Shown in pieces: positions 27,646-36,913 of a stretch of DNA of 64,000 bases; the stretch's first letter is position 1, and each line of letters starts with the position of its first letter. The notes beneath the pieces were generated by a model. The model was not told the origin of the DNA. It did no database searches and saw nothing but the letters and a program-made list of their open reading frames with translations. The translations under genes were made by a program, and so were the position numbers. The stretch is from Treponema succinifaciens DSM 2489 (lineage in GTDB: Bacteria; Spirochaetota; Spirochaetia; Treponematales; Treponemataceae), in assembly GCF_000195275.1 (NCBI RefSeq), contig NC_015386.1:1-64000 (forward strand), written 5' to 3'.

Positions 27646-29139
27646 TTGAATAATATGGTGGTTCCTGGCATATATGTTCAGGAGCAGCAATATAATTTAA
27701 ATTCTCTAAAGATTGACAATCGGTGTCTGTCTGGTTTTGCAGGTATTACCGAATGTGGTCCTATAAATACTCCTGTAAAAATTAGGAGTTTTGACGAATA
27801 TCTAAAAGTTTTCGGAGGTTTTGATACTGCCGGTATTCTTCCTTGTTCAATTTATAATTATTTCCGATGTGGTGGAAAAGAATGTGTTGTCGTTAGAATT
27901 GCGGATGAAAAAACTGCGGCTTGTGCGAAGTTAAAGATAAAACAGAATCGTGGAAAGATAGAATTTGAGGCTAGTTCTCCTGGACATTGGGGGAATTATA
28001 TTTCGGCAAGCATTTGGAAAGAAGACGAGAAGTACTTTTCTGTCTCTTTAACATATCAGGCAAAAACTGAAAACTTTATTCATCTTTCATGTGATAAAAA
28101 TGACGAACGCTATATTGTAACATATATAAATGCTCGCTCTTCATTATGTAAGGTTAAAGTAAAGGGCTTTGCCACTGTGCCAGCTCCTGTATTTATGCGG
28201 AACTTTTCGTCAGGAAATGATGGGATTGCCGATTTGAAAGCAGGAAATTATATTGGCTATTATAATGGGCTTAATGATTATGCTGGTATAGGTTGTTTTG
28301 AGAGTTTTGATGATATTTCATTAATTGCTGTACCGGATATATGCTGGCTAAAAAAGCCGGAAGATATGCAGTCTGTGCAGATGGCTCTTATTGCACAGGC
28401 AGAACGTTTCCCAAATCGATTTGCGATTCTTGATGTTCCTGAGCAATTGGACATCATAGGGGCGGCAAATTGGGTAAAAAGAATGACAAGTTCATTTGCT
28501 GCGGCATATTATCCATTTATAGATATTACGGATCCATTGGATAGAACAGGTATTGGAACTATTCGTGTGCCTCCAAGCGGTGCTATTTGTGGGTGTATAG
28601 CTGCGACTGACGGCGAAAAAGGTGTTTTTTGTGCTCCGGCCAATTGTTTGATAGATGGAGCTGTAGGTTTATCAAATTCTCTGACAATCGGGGAACAAGA
28701 AATATTGTATACATCAAGAATCAATTTCTTAAAATATTTCCCCGGAAGAGGAGTAAAAATTTGGGGTGCGAAAACATTATCTTGTGAAAAAGAATGGGAA
28801 CAGATAAATGTCAGGAGAACTTTCAGTCGTGTATGCAAGGCACTAAAAGAAGGAACTCGATGGGCTGTCTTTGAGCCAAATGATAAAAATTTGCGAAAAA
28901 GGCTTGTAAGGCAAGTTTATGGTTTTTTATTAAATCTTTGGCATGACGGCTATTTTGCCGGAAGCACTCCAGAGCAGGGCTTTTATGTAAGATGCAATGA
29001 GGAAATAAATCCTCCTGAAAATATAGACGCTGGAATACTGACTTTTGAAGTAGGATTGGCAATTATCCATCCAGTTGAATTCTTTAAGATTGTACTGACA
29101 GCAGAAAAAGATGGAGCAAGCGTATACTTGCAAGAATAG
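27646..29139 (+). CDS. contractile tail sheath protein 2
   Basis: A 497-aa sheath with VPGIYVQEQQ at the N-terminus and CLSGFAGITECGPINTP. The C-terminal polymerisation domain includes FPGRGVKIWGAKTL, INVRRTFSRV and NPPENIDAGILTFEVGLAIIHPVEFF. It is about 100 residues longer than sheath 1, with an inserted domain around residues 90-190. Multiple sheath paralogues are normal in extracellular CIS, where one sits at the baseplate. TTG 27646 is preferred since AAGGGAAAG precedes it at good distance; ATG 27655 is the alternative. Confidence 0.94.
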   Translation: MNNMVVPGIYVQEQQYNLNSLKIDNRCLSGFAGITECGPINTPVKIRSFDEYLKVFGGFDTAGILPCSIYNYFRCGGKECVVVRIADEKTAACAKLKIKQNRGKIEFEASSPGHWGNYISASIWKEDEKYFSVSLTYQAKTENFIHLSCDKNDERYIVTYINARSSLCKVKVKGFATVPAPVFMRNFSSGNDGIADLKAGNYIGYYNGLNDYAGIGCFESFDDISLIAVPDICWLKKPEDMQSVQMALIAQAERFPNRFAILDVPEQLDIIGAANWVKRMTSSFAAAYYPFIDITDPLDRTGIGTIRVPPSGAICGCIAATDGEKGVFCAPANCLIDGAVGLSNSLTIGEQEILYTSRINFLKYFPGRGVKIWGAKTLSCEKEWEQINVRRTFSRVCKALKEGTRWAVFEPNDKNLRKRLVRQVYGFLLNLWHDGYFAGSTPEQGFYVRCNEEINPPENIDAGILTFEVGLAIIHPVEFFKIVLTAEKDGASVYLQE

Positions 29140-29163
29140 CATAATAAAAAGGAGAATGTTATT

Positions 29164-29604
29164 ATGGCAGACGATGGAAAAATTACTTCATATTTATTCA
29201 CTGTAGAAATTGATGGAATTGAAACTGCAAGATTCCAGAAATGCGAAGGTCTTGAAGCCGAAACCTATGTCTATGAGGTTGAAGAAGGGGGCTTAAATAA
29301 TACGACTCACAAGTTTTATGGTCGCACAAGATATCCGAATATTATTTTGGAAAAGGGTATTACAGACAATGATGACCTCTTTAAGTGGTATAAAGAAACA
29401 TTGCTTGATGACCAGAAAATTGAACGAAAAAATGGTTCAATTATTTTAAAAGATATAGAAAATAATGAGGTAAAGCGTTGGAATTTCTTTAGGGCATTCC
29501 CATGCAGATGGATTGGTCCAAGACTGGAAACAAATATGGGTAGCGAATATGCTGTTGAAAGAATTGAAATAACTCATGAAGGTCTGGCACTGGATAGTAA
29601 CTAA
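29164..29604 (+). CDS. inner tube protein 2 / tube initiator
   Basis: A 146-aa gp19-like tube protein: YLFTVEIDGIETARFQKCEG near the start and FPCRWIGPRLETNMGSEYAV near the end. It is clearly a paralogue of the 6046 tube protein. In extracellular CIS a second tube protein (Afp5/Pvc5 type) starts the tube on the baseplate, which fits its place between sheath 2 and the LysM protein. AAGGAG lies upstream. Confidence 0.9.
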   Translation: MADDGKITSYLFTVEIDGIETARFQKCEGLEAETYVYEVEEGGLNNTTHKFYGRTRYPNIILEKGITDNDDLFKWYKETLLDDQKIERKNGSIILKDIENNEVKRWNFFRAFPCRWIGPRLETNMGSEYAVERIEITHEGLALDSN

Positions 29605-29627
29605 TAAAAAAAAAGGGAGTATAGATT

Positions 29628-30248
29628 ATGGCACTGGAAAAAGCGGTTATTAGTAACTTGGATAAAGGCGAAGATATAGCGGTAATGTTTAATCCAAAAG
29701 AATATGTTATGGAAAAAAAGACTCCTTGGAGTGAAGTTAATGTTTTTGGAATGGATGCTCCGCCGGTGCAATTTACAATGGGAGAAAGAAAAAGACTGAG
29801 CATGGAGCTTTTTTTTGATACTTCGGAAGATAAGACCGATGTTCGCAATTATACTTCCAAAGTTGAGGAGCTTATGCTTGTGAATGCTCAGGAACATAGA
29901 CCTCCGCTTTTAAGATTTAGCTGGGGAAGTCTCAGTTTTGATTGTGTATTGGAAGACCTTGTTCAGCGTTTTACACTTTTTGATAATAGCGGGCTTCCTC
30001 TACGGGCAATTCTTAAAGTTGTATTCAAAGAGTATTCAACAGCAGCGACACAATTATCAAATACAAGGCGTGAATCTGCCGATCATACAAAAAGAATGGC
30101 ATTAAGAGAAGGTGAGACTCTCAGTTCTATCAGTGCCCGGGAATATAATGACAGCCGAAAATGGCGAGCCATTGCAGATGCTAATAACATTGATGATCCT
30201 GAAAATGTTATGCCGGGAACAATAGTAGAACTTCCGCCCCTTTATTAG
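29628..30248 (+). CDS. LysM tail protein (Afp7/Pvc7-like)
   Basis: A 206-aa protein with an N-terminal beta domain (MFNPKEYVMEKKTPWSEV) and a C-terminal LysM motif (about 155-204, LREGETLSSISAREYNDSRK to PGTIVELPPLY). Proteins of this type link tube, spike hub and baseplate in contractile tails (T4 gp53 / Afp7). It lies directly before the hub array, matching the gene order in extracellular CIS. Confidence 0.9.
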   Translation: MALEKAVISNLDKGEDIAVMFNPKEYVMEKKTPWSEVNVFGMDAPPVQFTMGERKRLSMELFFDTSEDKTDVRNYTSKVEELMLVNAQEHRPPLLRFSWGSLSFDCVLEDLVQRFTLFDNSGLPLRAILKVVFKEYSTAATQLSNTRRESADHTKRMALREGETLSSISAREYNDSRKWRAIADANNIDDPENVMPGTIVELPPLY

Positions 30249-30271
30249 AATTAAAGGAGATGTAGCCGACG

Positions 30272-32008
30272 ATGTCATCAGAGAACAAAACGCTGACCCC
30301 GATATGGATAGTCTATGCGGACGGAGCGAGGCTTCCCTGGAAGTATGAGGGGGCATTGAAGAAAATCAGAGTTTCTGACAGGCTTAGCTCAATCGGAACT
30401 GCGAGCCTTGTCTTCGGTATGTCAGCGCTGGACTTTGACAATGACGATGTATTCTCCGAAGGAAGCGAGGTCTCGGTTCATCTGGGCTACAAAGACGATG
30501 TCGAGGAAGTTTTCTCAGGCGAGGTAACGGGCTTCGTGCCGCGGTTCGGTGAGTACGGCGCACCCCAGATGGAAGTCCAAATAGAAACAAAACTGCACAG
30601 GCTGGACAAAGGCATACGCGCAAAGGCATTTGAAAGCAAGACAACAGCCCAGATTATAAAAGAAATCATCACAAATCATAATCTGAAAGCCGAGGTCGAG
30701 GAATTCGGCCCGAAGCACAACTACACGGAGCAAAGGAACATCACTGACTATGACTACATCACTCAGCTCGCCTGCAAGTACGGGAAGGCGGTCTGGTGTC
30801 AGGGCAGCACTGTTTATGTAAAAACTGAAATAACGCCGAGCGACGACGACGTAATCCTCGAATGGGGAAAGTCGATAATCAGCGCAAGGGCAAAGACGAG
30901 CATGACAAAGCAGCTTTCTGCTGCGACCTGCACGGGCTGGAGCATTATGGACTGCAGGGGCTTTGCGGCGACGGCCACGATGAAGGACATCCCGCTCAAA
31001 ATCGGGGGCGAATACTCTTGGGAGGACAACTCGAAGGGCTACGACCCGAAGAAAATCGAGCAGATTACCACCGAAGAAATTATCGACGAGGAAGACGCGG
31101 CGGCAGTCGCAAAGGCGTACATCCAGAACCGCTCGTTCAAGTTCCAGAGCTGCGACATAAAGACACAGGGGAACTACCGCATAAAGCCGGGCAACCGCCT
31201 CACGGTGAAATATATCGCGAAGCAGAGCGACGGCGAGTACCTGATTGAGAGCGTGGAGCACACGCTAGACATGCAGGGCGGATTCATAACGAGATGCCAT
31301 CTTAAAAGGAACTTCTGCGGAGTAAGCAACAACAGAAGCATAAGCGCAATCGACAGGGAACGGATAGACAGCCATGGCTCAAATGCACAGGAAGAGACCG
31401 CAGCATCAACCTCTGCGGGCGGAAACCATGAAGAAACGCAGAACGACACAGAAGAAAGCAACGCAGAAGAAAAGAACCCTTCAATCACAAATCCGCACTG
31501 GGAAGATGAAAACGGCAAGACACTTACAAAAGCCCTGGTCGGCGATGAAGTTTTTCTTTGCGCCGATGTAACGGACATTGCAGACGGAGCGACAGCAAAA
31601 ATAAATATTGTTGAGAAAGACGACGATGGCAACGATGATTTTGTCGCGGAGCTGAGCACGTCTGTACAGGAAGGAAAAATCCGCCGCAAGTGGAAAGTCA
31701 TATACACAGAGGACACTGACGACACCGAAAGCCAGAAAGAAATGGAAGAAAAAGGCTACACCTTGCCTGAATATGCATTTACTGTTGAATGTGATGGGAT
31801 TGTTAGCGAGGAAAGCGGAAAGTTGGATGTTATGGGGTGGATAAGAACGAGGATTTTAGACAAGAAAAATAAACGACCTGTAAAAAATATGCCTTATAAA
31901 ATTTATTATGATGACGGTACGAAAGAAACAGGAACTACAGATGGTGAAGGATATTTAATAAAGTATAATCTCAGAAAAAAATATAAATATATAGAATTGG
32001 AGTTTTAA
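30272..32008 (+). CDS. hub protein 1 (gpD-like) with Ig-like module and TTR-like tail
   Basis: The 578-aa protein has a gpD/gp27-type hub domain (about 1-350: FSGEVTGFVP, KAFESKTTAQIIKEII, NITDYDYITQLACKYG, KPGNRLTVKY), an acidic Ser/Glu-rich linker (355-405), an Ig-like module (about 408-520) and a small tail (522-578, RPVKNMPYKIYYDDGTKETG) that resembles the transthyretin-like tails of T6SS VgrGs. In enteroaggregative E. coli such a VgrG tail binds the Tle1 effector, so this one probably docks the next gene's product. The hub domain is GC-rich while the tail is AT-rich. Confidence 0.9.
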   Translation: MSSENKTLTPIWIVYADGARLPWKYEGALKKIRVSDRLSSIGTASLVFGMSALDFDNDDVFSEGSEVSVHLGYKDDVEEVFSGEVTGFVPRFGEYGAPQMEVQIETKLHRLDKGIRAKAFESKTTAQIIKEIITNHNLKAEVEEFGPKHNYTEQRNITDYDYITQLACKYGKAVWCQGSTVYVKTEITPSDDDVILEWGKSIISARAKTSMTKQLSAATCTGWSIMDCRGFAATATMKDIPLKIGGEYSWEDNSKGYDPKKIEQITTEEIIDEEDAAAVAKAYIQNRSFKFQSCDIKTQGNYRIKPGNRLTVKYIAKQSDGEYLIESVEHTLDMQGGFITRCHLKRNFCGVSNNRSISAIDRERIDSHGSNAQEETAASTSAGGNHEETQNDTEESNAEEKNPSITNPHWEDENGKTLTKALVGDEVFLCADVTDIADGATAKINIVEKDDDGNDDFVAELSTSVQEGKIRRKWKVIYTEDTDDTESQKEMEEKGYTLPEYAFTVECDGIVSEESGKLDVMGWIRTRILDKKNKRPVKNMPYKIYYDDGTKETGTTDGEGYLIKYNLRKKYKYIELEF

Positions 32009-32009
32009 T

Positions 32010-32651
32010 ATGACCAAAATAAAAATAAAACCAAAATTAGGAATTGAGGATGAAATTCAAATTGATACTCCTGTGCAGCGATATATTATTATTTCGTGCT
32101 TTCGAGGAGGTTCATCAGAGGATATTGGAACTGGATTTATTGATGCGGCAAATACTCTCAGAAAAAAACTTGAGAAAGAACTCGATTCATATAAAGCCAA
32201 CATTAATATAGAAATTTATAATATAGACAGCATAACAACTTTAGTTGGCATTATAAATAAAGGCAATATAAAGCAGTTGGATATCTTCTCTCATGGAGGT
32301 ACAGAGCATTTAGTTATAGGCTCTGGAGAAGGTATTGGTAAAAGAGAGCTGTTATATGCATCAGATTTATCAAAATTTAATAAAGATTCATTTTTGAAAG
32401 ATGCAATCATAACATTTTGGGGATGTAAAACGGCTTCGAATCCTAGTAGGTTTAGAAAGTTTATTGGAAAAAAATGTATAGCTGAAGAATTTGCTAACTA
32501 TTTTAAGAAATGTAAAGTTGTTGGTTTTACAGGAGGCGCAATTCAGGCTTCTAGTCCAACATCCAAACCTGATATTAATTTTATTCATAAACAAGGTGAT
32601 GATGTATGGTTTGTGACCTGGGGAACTGTAAAAATATTTTATGAAGACTAG
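32010..32651 (+). CDS. caspase-like (clan CD) cysteine peptidase, candidate effector
   Basis: A 213-aa protein without a signal peptide, one base after hub 1. It shows the clan CD dyad: a hydrophobic strand ending in His-Gly (LDIFSHGG, H95), then about 44 residues on a strand ending in Cys (ITFWGCKTA, C139), followed by a helix and VVGFTGG. This is the layout of CHAT, C25 and caspase-like folds. The next gene encodes a membrane-anchored small protein with a 10-base overlap. Substrate is unknown; it could also be a non-peptidase relative. Confidence 0.68.
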   Translation: MTKIKIKPKLGIEDEIQIDTPVQRYIIISCFRGGSSEDIGTGFIDAANTLRKKLEKELDSYKANINIEIYNIDSITTLVGIINKGNIKQLDIFSHGGTEHLVIGSGEGIGKRELLYASDLSKFNKDSFLKDAIITFWGCKTASNPSRFRKFIGKKCIAEEFANYFKKCKVVGFTGGAIQASSPTSKPDINFIHKQGDDVWFVTWGTVKIFYED

Positions 32652-33087
32652 ATTAAAAAAAAATATAACTTTTTTACTTTTTAGTATTATCTTTCTTTTT
32701 CTCATATTTATGGCTAGAGATGAAATCTTCTGGAAAATTTTAGTTCGGGAAAGAAACTATGATATTGGAAATTACGAACAAACTGGAACTCAATACATGC
32801 CATTATCTTGCATGTATTTTTGCAGGGATTCTAAAAATAAATTTTTAATTTCAAAATTTGGAAAAACTAGAAATGTTCAGATTGAGTTTTTAGGCTGTCC
32901 TTTATTTGAGGGCGATTTAGCCTGGTGCATTTGGAGCAATAACACTTTGAGCGAAAAAGATTATGAAAATATCATTCAAAAATTTAATATGAATACGGGA
33001 TTTGGAGTTTTTCAGTACATTTATAAGAATGAAAAACATAAAAAGGATGTTTTAAATTACATCTTTGAGAATTCTCAAATGAGATAG
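32641..33087 (+). CDS. TM-anchored candidate immunity protein for the 32010 effector
   Basis: The 148-aa protein has an N-terminal TM segment (ITFLLFSIIFLFLIFMA) and a roughly 120-residue domain expected in the periplasm, with three cysteines. It overlaps the effector gene by ten bases. No family is recognised. The role is inferred from its position and topology, which recur in each cassette. Confidence 0.6.
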   Translation: MKTRLKKNITFLLFSIIFLFLIFMARDEIFWKILVRERNYDIGNYEQTGTQYMPLSCMYFCRDSKNKFLISKFGKTRNVQIEFLGCPLFEGDLAWCIWSNNTLSEKDYENIIQKFNMNTGFGVFQYIYKNEKHKKDVLNYIFENSQMR

Positions 33088-33113
33088 ACAGGGAGCGGTC
33101 AGAGACTCACAGT

Positions 33114-33242
33114 ATGGAATCAGAGACAAGCATAGCCTCGTCAGCATGCGTAATGTTTGGCGCAACAAATAATAAGTCAAATTTCTGTACAGACTGTGGT
33201 AAAAATGTAAAGAAAACGGACTTATCAGAAGGAGTATATTAA
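33114..33242 (+). CDS. 42-aa zinc-ribbon ORF, likely remnant
   Basis: The frame contains FCTDCGKNVKK, half of a zinc ribbon, after SACVMFGATNNKSN. It begins in sequence (GACAGGGAGCGG and onward) recalling the hub linker region, and ends one base before the next signal-peptide gene. It may be the end of a lost effector or PAAR-like protein. Evidence for translation is weak. Confidence 0.35.
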   Translation: MESETSIASSACVMFGATNNKSNFCTDCGKNVKKTDLSEGVY

Positions 33243-33891
33243 GTGAAAAAAAGAATATTGTTATTTATAATATTTTTTTGTACTTTTTGTTTTAGTGGAG
33301 AAAATTTAATGAATAAAATACAATTTGAACCGAATGAGTTTAATGCTCTTCCATAATAATTGGAATAATTATATTTGGGATGAAAATGAAAATGCATGCT
33401 GCAATAAAATATCTGAAGTCAACAAAATATCAATAAATTTACCATCAAAAATTTACGTAAATAATAATATTGTACAACAGATGCCTGTACCAATTTGTAT
33501 ATCTTATTACATAACTGAAAAACGAATATATAAATACAGTGAAAAAAAATATGAATTGACTTTATATATAAAACAACAGCTTGATGAAAAAAAGACAGAA
33601 TGGCTTAAGTATCCAGTTGAAAAAAAGGAATTCATTGACTATTCCATGCAAGAAATAACAGCGCTTTCACCAGATTTTGAAGCAGAAGAAAACGAACGGA
33701 ATATGTTAATAAAACAATATAAATCTCTTTCTGATAGGGAACTTAATGATGGGTATGTTTATGGAGGAAACATAACATTTAATATTTCTGACTATATTAA
33801 TTTTCCATTAGAACAAGGAAAGTATGAGATATTTATTACAAGAAATAACATTGAAAGTGAGCATAAGATTATACAAGTTATTTATATGTAA
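33243..33891 (+). pseudogene. frameshifted exported candidate immunity protein
   Basis: GTG 33243 opens a signal peptide (KKRILLFIIFFCTFCFS) and runs to a stop at 33352. A different frame then continues (HNNWNNYIWDENENACC) to 33891 with no good start of its own. A single indel near 33330-33350 would join them into one exported protein of about 215 aa. No effector for it remains upstream, so it looks like a decaying orphan immunity gene. Confidence 0.6.
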
Positions 33892-33923
33892 TAATTAAAG
33901 ACCAAAATTAAAAACGTAAATCA

Positions 33924-34711
33924 CGTCTGGCGACGGCGAGTATCTTGTCCAGTCAGTGGAGCATGACTTCAGCGCACAGGACGGATACTTCACAACGTGC
34001 CATCTTAAAAGGAACTTCTGCGGAGTAAGCAACAACAGAAGCATAAGCGCAATCGACAGGGAGCGGATAGACAGACAGGGTACAAATGCACAGGGAGAGA
34101 CCGTAGAGGCAACCTCATCAGGCAGCGGAAATCAGGCGGAAACGCAGAACGACACAGAAATCACATCTGCTGAAAAAACTCCAACTATCTCAAACCCGCG
34201 CTGGGAAGCTGCAGACGGTCAGACAATCGCAAAAGCACTTGTCGGCGATGAGGTCTACCTTTGTGCCGATGTGACGGACATTGATGAAGGAGCGACCGCG
34301 ACTATCAGAATCGTAGAGAAGGACGATGACGGCAATGACGATGATTTGGCGACTCTCACCGACAAAGTACAGGACGGAAAAATCCGCTGTGATTGGAAAG
34401 TCGTTTATACAGAGGACAATGACGACACCGAAAGCCAGAAAGAAATGGAAGAGAAAGGCTACACTTTGCCTGAATATGCGTTCACGGTTGAGTGCGATGG
34501 TGTGAAGAGCGAAGAGTCTGGACAGTTAGATGTCATGGGGTGGATAAAAAAGCAGTTTAAATATAAGAAAACAGGAAAGCCTCTCGCTAACATGAATTTT
34601 ACAATATATCTTCTAGATGGTTCTGAAATAAATGGGACAACTGATTCCGATGGAATAGTTGATGTAAAAGACTTAAAAATGGGTGAATACTTTATTGTAT
34701 TTGAGGACTAA
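33924..34711 (+). pseudogene. orphan hub tip module B (Ig-like module plus TTR-like tail)
   Basis: Sequence matches hub 1 from about residue 319 (GDGEYLVQSVEHDFS) to its end, but the first 318 residues of hub are absent. An internal ATG at 33956 could still express linker, Ig-like module and tail as a free 251-aa protein. The tail (KTGKPLANMNFTIYLLDG) is closest to those of hubs 3 and 4. It precedes its effector by two bases. It is either a silent cassette for recombination into a full hub or a stand-alone adaptor. Confidence 0.8.
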
Positions 34712-34713
34712 AT

Positions 34714-35922
34714 ATGGCAAATAAATCAAAAAAAATTACAATAAGTTTAAGAGAAGAACTTATAAAGGAAAGAACATGTATTTGGAATTATACTGCAAAG
34801 ATTTTACGACAATATGGGCTAAAAAAAAGTACGTCGGCTCAATTAATATTTATAAAGTGGTTAAAAGAAAACAATAAAACCATAATAGAAAATGAGCATA
34901 TTTTAAAAAATAGACATATAATTACACCATCTTCGAAAAAAGATCTTATATATATTATTGGAATCAATGAACTCCTGTTTAGCCAAAATCCAGAGTTTTT
35001 TGATGTTTATCCTGAAATAGAAGAAAATCTAGTAATTATTGGAGCTAATGTATGGAGGGGTGGAAATGCAAAAGGATACGTTCAAGGTATTTTTGGCTTT
35101 GATGTTGATTATCGTTCAAAAATGATGTTCGTACATCAAGCGTTAAGAGAAGTTCGAAAGAATAATACAAAAAAATGGACAGTTTTAATTTGTAAAGAGG
35201 GGTATACAAAATCCCAGATGCATGCAATTGAAAAAGCCTTTTATGATAAAAATATAATGCGTGACAGTGTATTAAATATTTTAATACTTGACGGAATGCA
35301 ATCTTCTATAATTGATAAGATGATTAATTATATAAACTATGGTGATTTAGAATTTAATGAATATAACAAGCGAAGAAAATATGTAAAAGTATCACATATT
35401 TCTATATATAGTCATGGAATGCCTAAAGGATTCTATTTTTGGTTAGATGAGCATCCTCGTGGAGGTAGTGGAAAATGCTTCGATAATAATAGTATTTCAA
35501 AACTAAAAGAAAGTGCGTTTACAAAAAATTCAGAAATTTACAGTTATGCTTGTAGAACAGGAATTGGAAATTCGGATATTGATGAGGAATGGAATTTTAA
35601 AGATGACTTGATGGTAGATAAAAGCGTAGCACAAGCATTAGCTAATGCGACAGGCGCAACAGTTTACTCTTATCTTAAACGAACTTCCTATGAAGATACC
35701 TTAGTAAAACCTGATGATAGAAATATTGTTGAAAAATGGGCAGAAGCTTCCGATCGAGATAAAGAAAATCCGATTTATAAAAAATTACATGAAATATGGG
35801 AAACTGATAATTATAAAGTAGATGGTGATATTTTTTACCCAGAAGGTGCATTTAATCCTGTAAGAGCATATTCTACACCTAAAAACTTACCTGATGAAAT
35901 GATTGAATACAAAAGAAAATAG
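34714..35922 (+). CDS. LysM-like plus caspase-like (clan CD) protein, candidate effector
   Basis: The 402-aa protein lacks a signal peptide. Residues 15-75 form a LysM-like domain (CIWNYTAKILRQYGL, IKWLKENNKTIIENEHIL, HIITPSS) shared with the effectors at 48498 and 56208. The C-terminal half has the clan CD dyad: ISIYSHGMPKG (H234) and EIYSYACRTG (C280), then VAQALANATGATVYSY. The catalytic region is related in pattern, not in close sequence, to the 32010 protein. A four-TM protein follows as candidate immunity. Confidence 0.7.
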   Translation: MANKSKKITISLREELIKERTCIWNYTAKILRQYGLKKSTSAQLIFIKWLKENNKTIIENEHILKNRHIITPSSKKDLIYIIGINELLFSQNPEFFDVYPEIEENLVIIGANVWRGGNAKGYVQGIFGFDVDYRSKMMFVHQALREVRKNNTKKWTVLICKEGYTKSQMHAIEKAFYDKNIMRDSVLNILILDGMQSSIIDKMINYINYGDLEFNEYNKRRKYVKVSHISIYSHGMPKGFYFWLDEHPRGGSGKCFDNNSISKLKESAFTKNSEIYSYACRTGIGNSDIDEEWNFKDDLMVDKSVAQALANATGATVYSYLKRTSYEDTLVKPDDRNIVEKWAEASDRDKENPIYKKLHEIWETDNYKVDGDIFYPEGAFNPVRAYSTPKNLPDEMIEYKRK

Positions 35923-35942
35923 AATTTACACGAGGATATACA

Positions 35943-36857
35943 ATGAAAAAGAAAATTTTTTTAGGTATTAATACATTTCTTTTGGTTACCGTTTTAATTA
36001 GCCTTTTCTTGCCGATTGATAGCCTTTATATTTATGCAATTAACATTGGATTGGGCATTTTATCATTATTCTTTATTTTTGCAACTTTTTTTATAAAACG
36101 GGAAAAGCAGTTTTTATTTTTATTTTTGCTTCAATTTGGGGGGCTTCTTTTTTGTCTTTTATTAATTGGATGTCATTATAGTCCTTATAGAATAGGTTGG
36201 AAATTTTATCTGTGCATATTGATTTTTCCAATTTCTTTTTCAGAGTTCAGTTTGGCAAATCAATTAGTATTAAATAAGAGAAAAGTTTTATTATTCTGTT
36301 TTATCATTTTACAATCTTTTATTTTTGTTAAATCTTTGTTCTTCACCCAATTCTACGAATTCGAAGGAAATAAAGAATACGGTGAGGATATTCGGAATTT
36401 TTCAGAAAATGGGCAATATAAAGTTTTGAATCAGCATAAATTGTTAAATAAAAATCCTGAAAAACTTACTGATGAAGACTACAATGCGATAAGTTCACTA
36501 ATAAACTCTTCAGATTGGTTAAAAGATAATTATCCAAAGTATTCCAATATATCTGCAAATTCTCTTGATGTAGAATGTATTAAAAAGAACATAAAATACA
36601 GTTTTTCTGTGATTCATTTTAACGAGTTTTTCAAAGCTGATTTTTACAAACTTTCTATACCATTAGAAAAAAGGTGGAAGAAAATTTCTGTATATATTCC
36701 TAAAGGAGAGTTTTATTTATCTGCAGAAGATTTTCTTACATATGAGAAGTATTACAATATTATTCCAAAAGAAACAAGCTATACTTGTTATAAAGGGCTG
36801 GGGTTACCATATAATCAAAAGACATATGAATCTTATATCAATAATTATTTCAATTGA
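35943..36857 (+). CDS. four-TM membrane protein, candidate immunity
   Basis: The 304-aa protein has four or five hydrophobic segments in residues 1-145 and a soluble C-terminal domain of about 160 residues (from FEGNKEYGEDIRNF). It lies 20 bases after the caspase-like effector with an ACGAGGATA-type site. No family is recognised. An immunity function is inferred from context; the topology puts the soluble domain outside the membrane. Confidence 0.55.
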   Translation: MKKKIFLGINTFLLVTVLISLFLPIDSLYIYAINIGLGILSLFFIFATFFIKREKQFLFLFLLQFGGLLFCLLLIGCHYSPYRIGWKFYLCILIFPISFSEFSLANQLVLNKRKVLLFCFIILQSFIFVKSLFFTQFYEFEGNKEYGEDIRNFSENGQYKVLNQHKLLNKNPEKLTDEDYNAISSLINSSDWLKDNYPKYSNISANSLDVECIKKNIKYSFSVIHFNEFFKADFYKLSIPLEKRWKKISVYIPKGEFYLSAEDFLTYEKYYNIIPKETSYTCYKGLGLPYNQKTYESYINNYFN

Positions 36858-36913
36858 TATTATAAACCATTTATAACAAAATGGATTTATGAAGATGATA
36901 TAAAAGGCGAATT

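Noticed and set aside
30515-31261. Long antisense frames opposite the hub genes (also at 41806, 47001 and 55115)
   Set aside because: They repeat wherever the GC-rich hub DNA repeats and mirror its codon structure; no ribosome sites or family motifs are seen.
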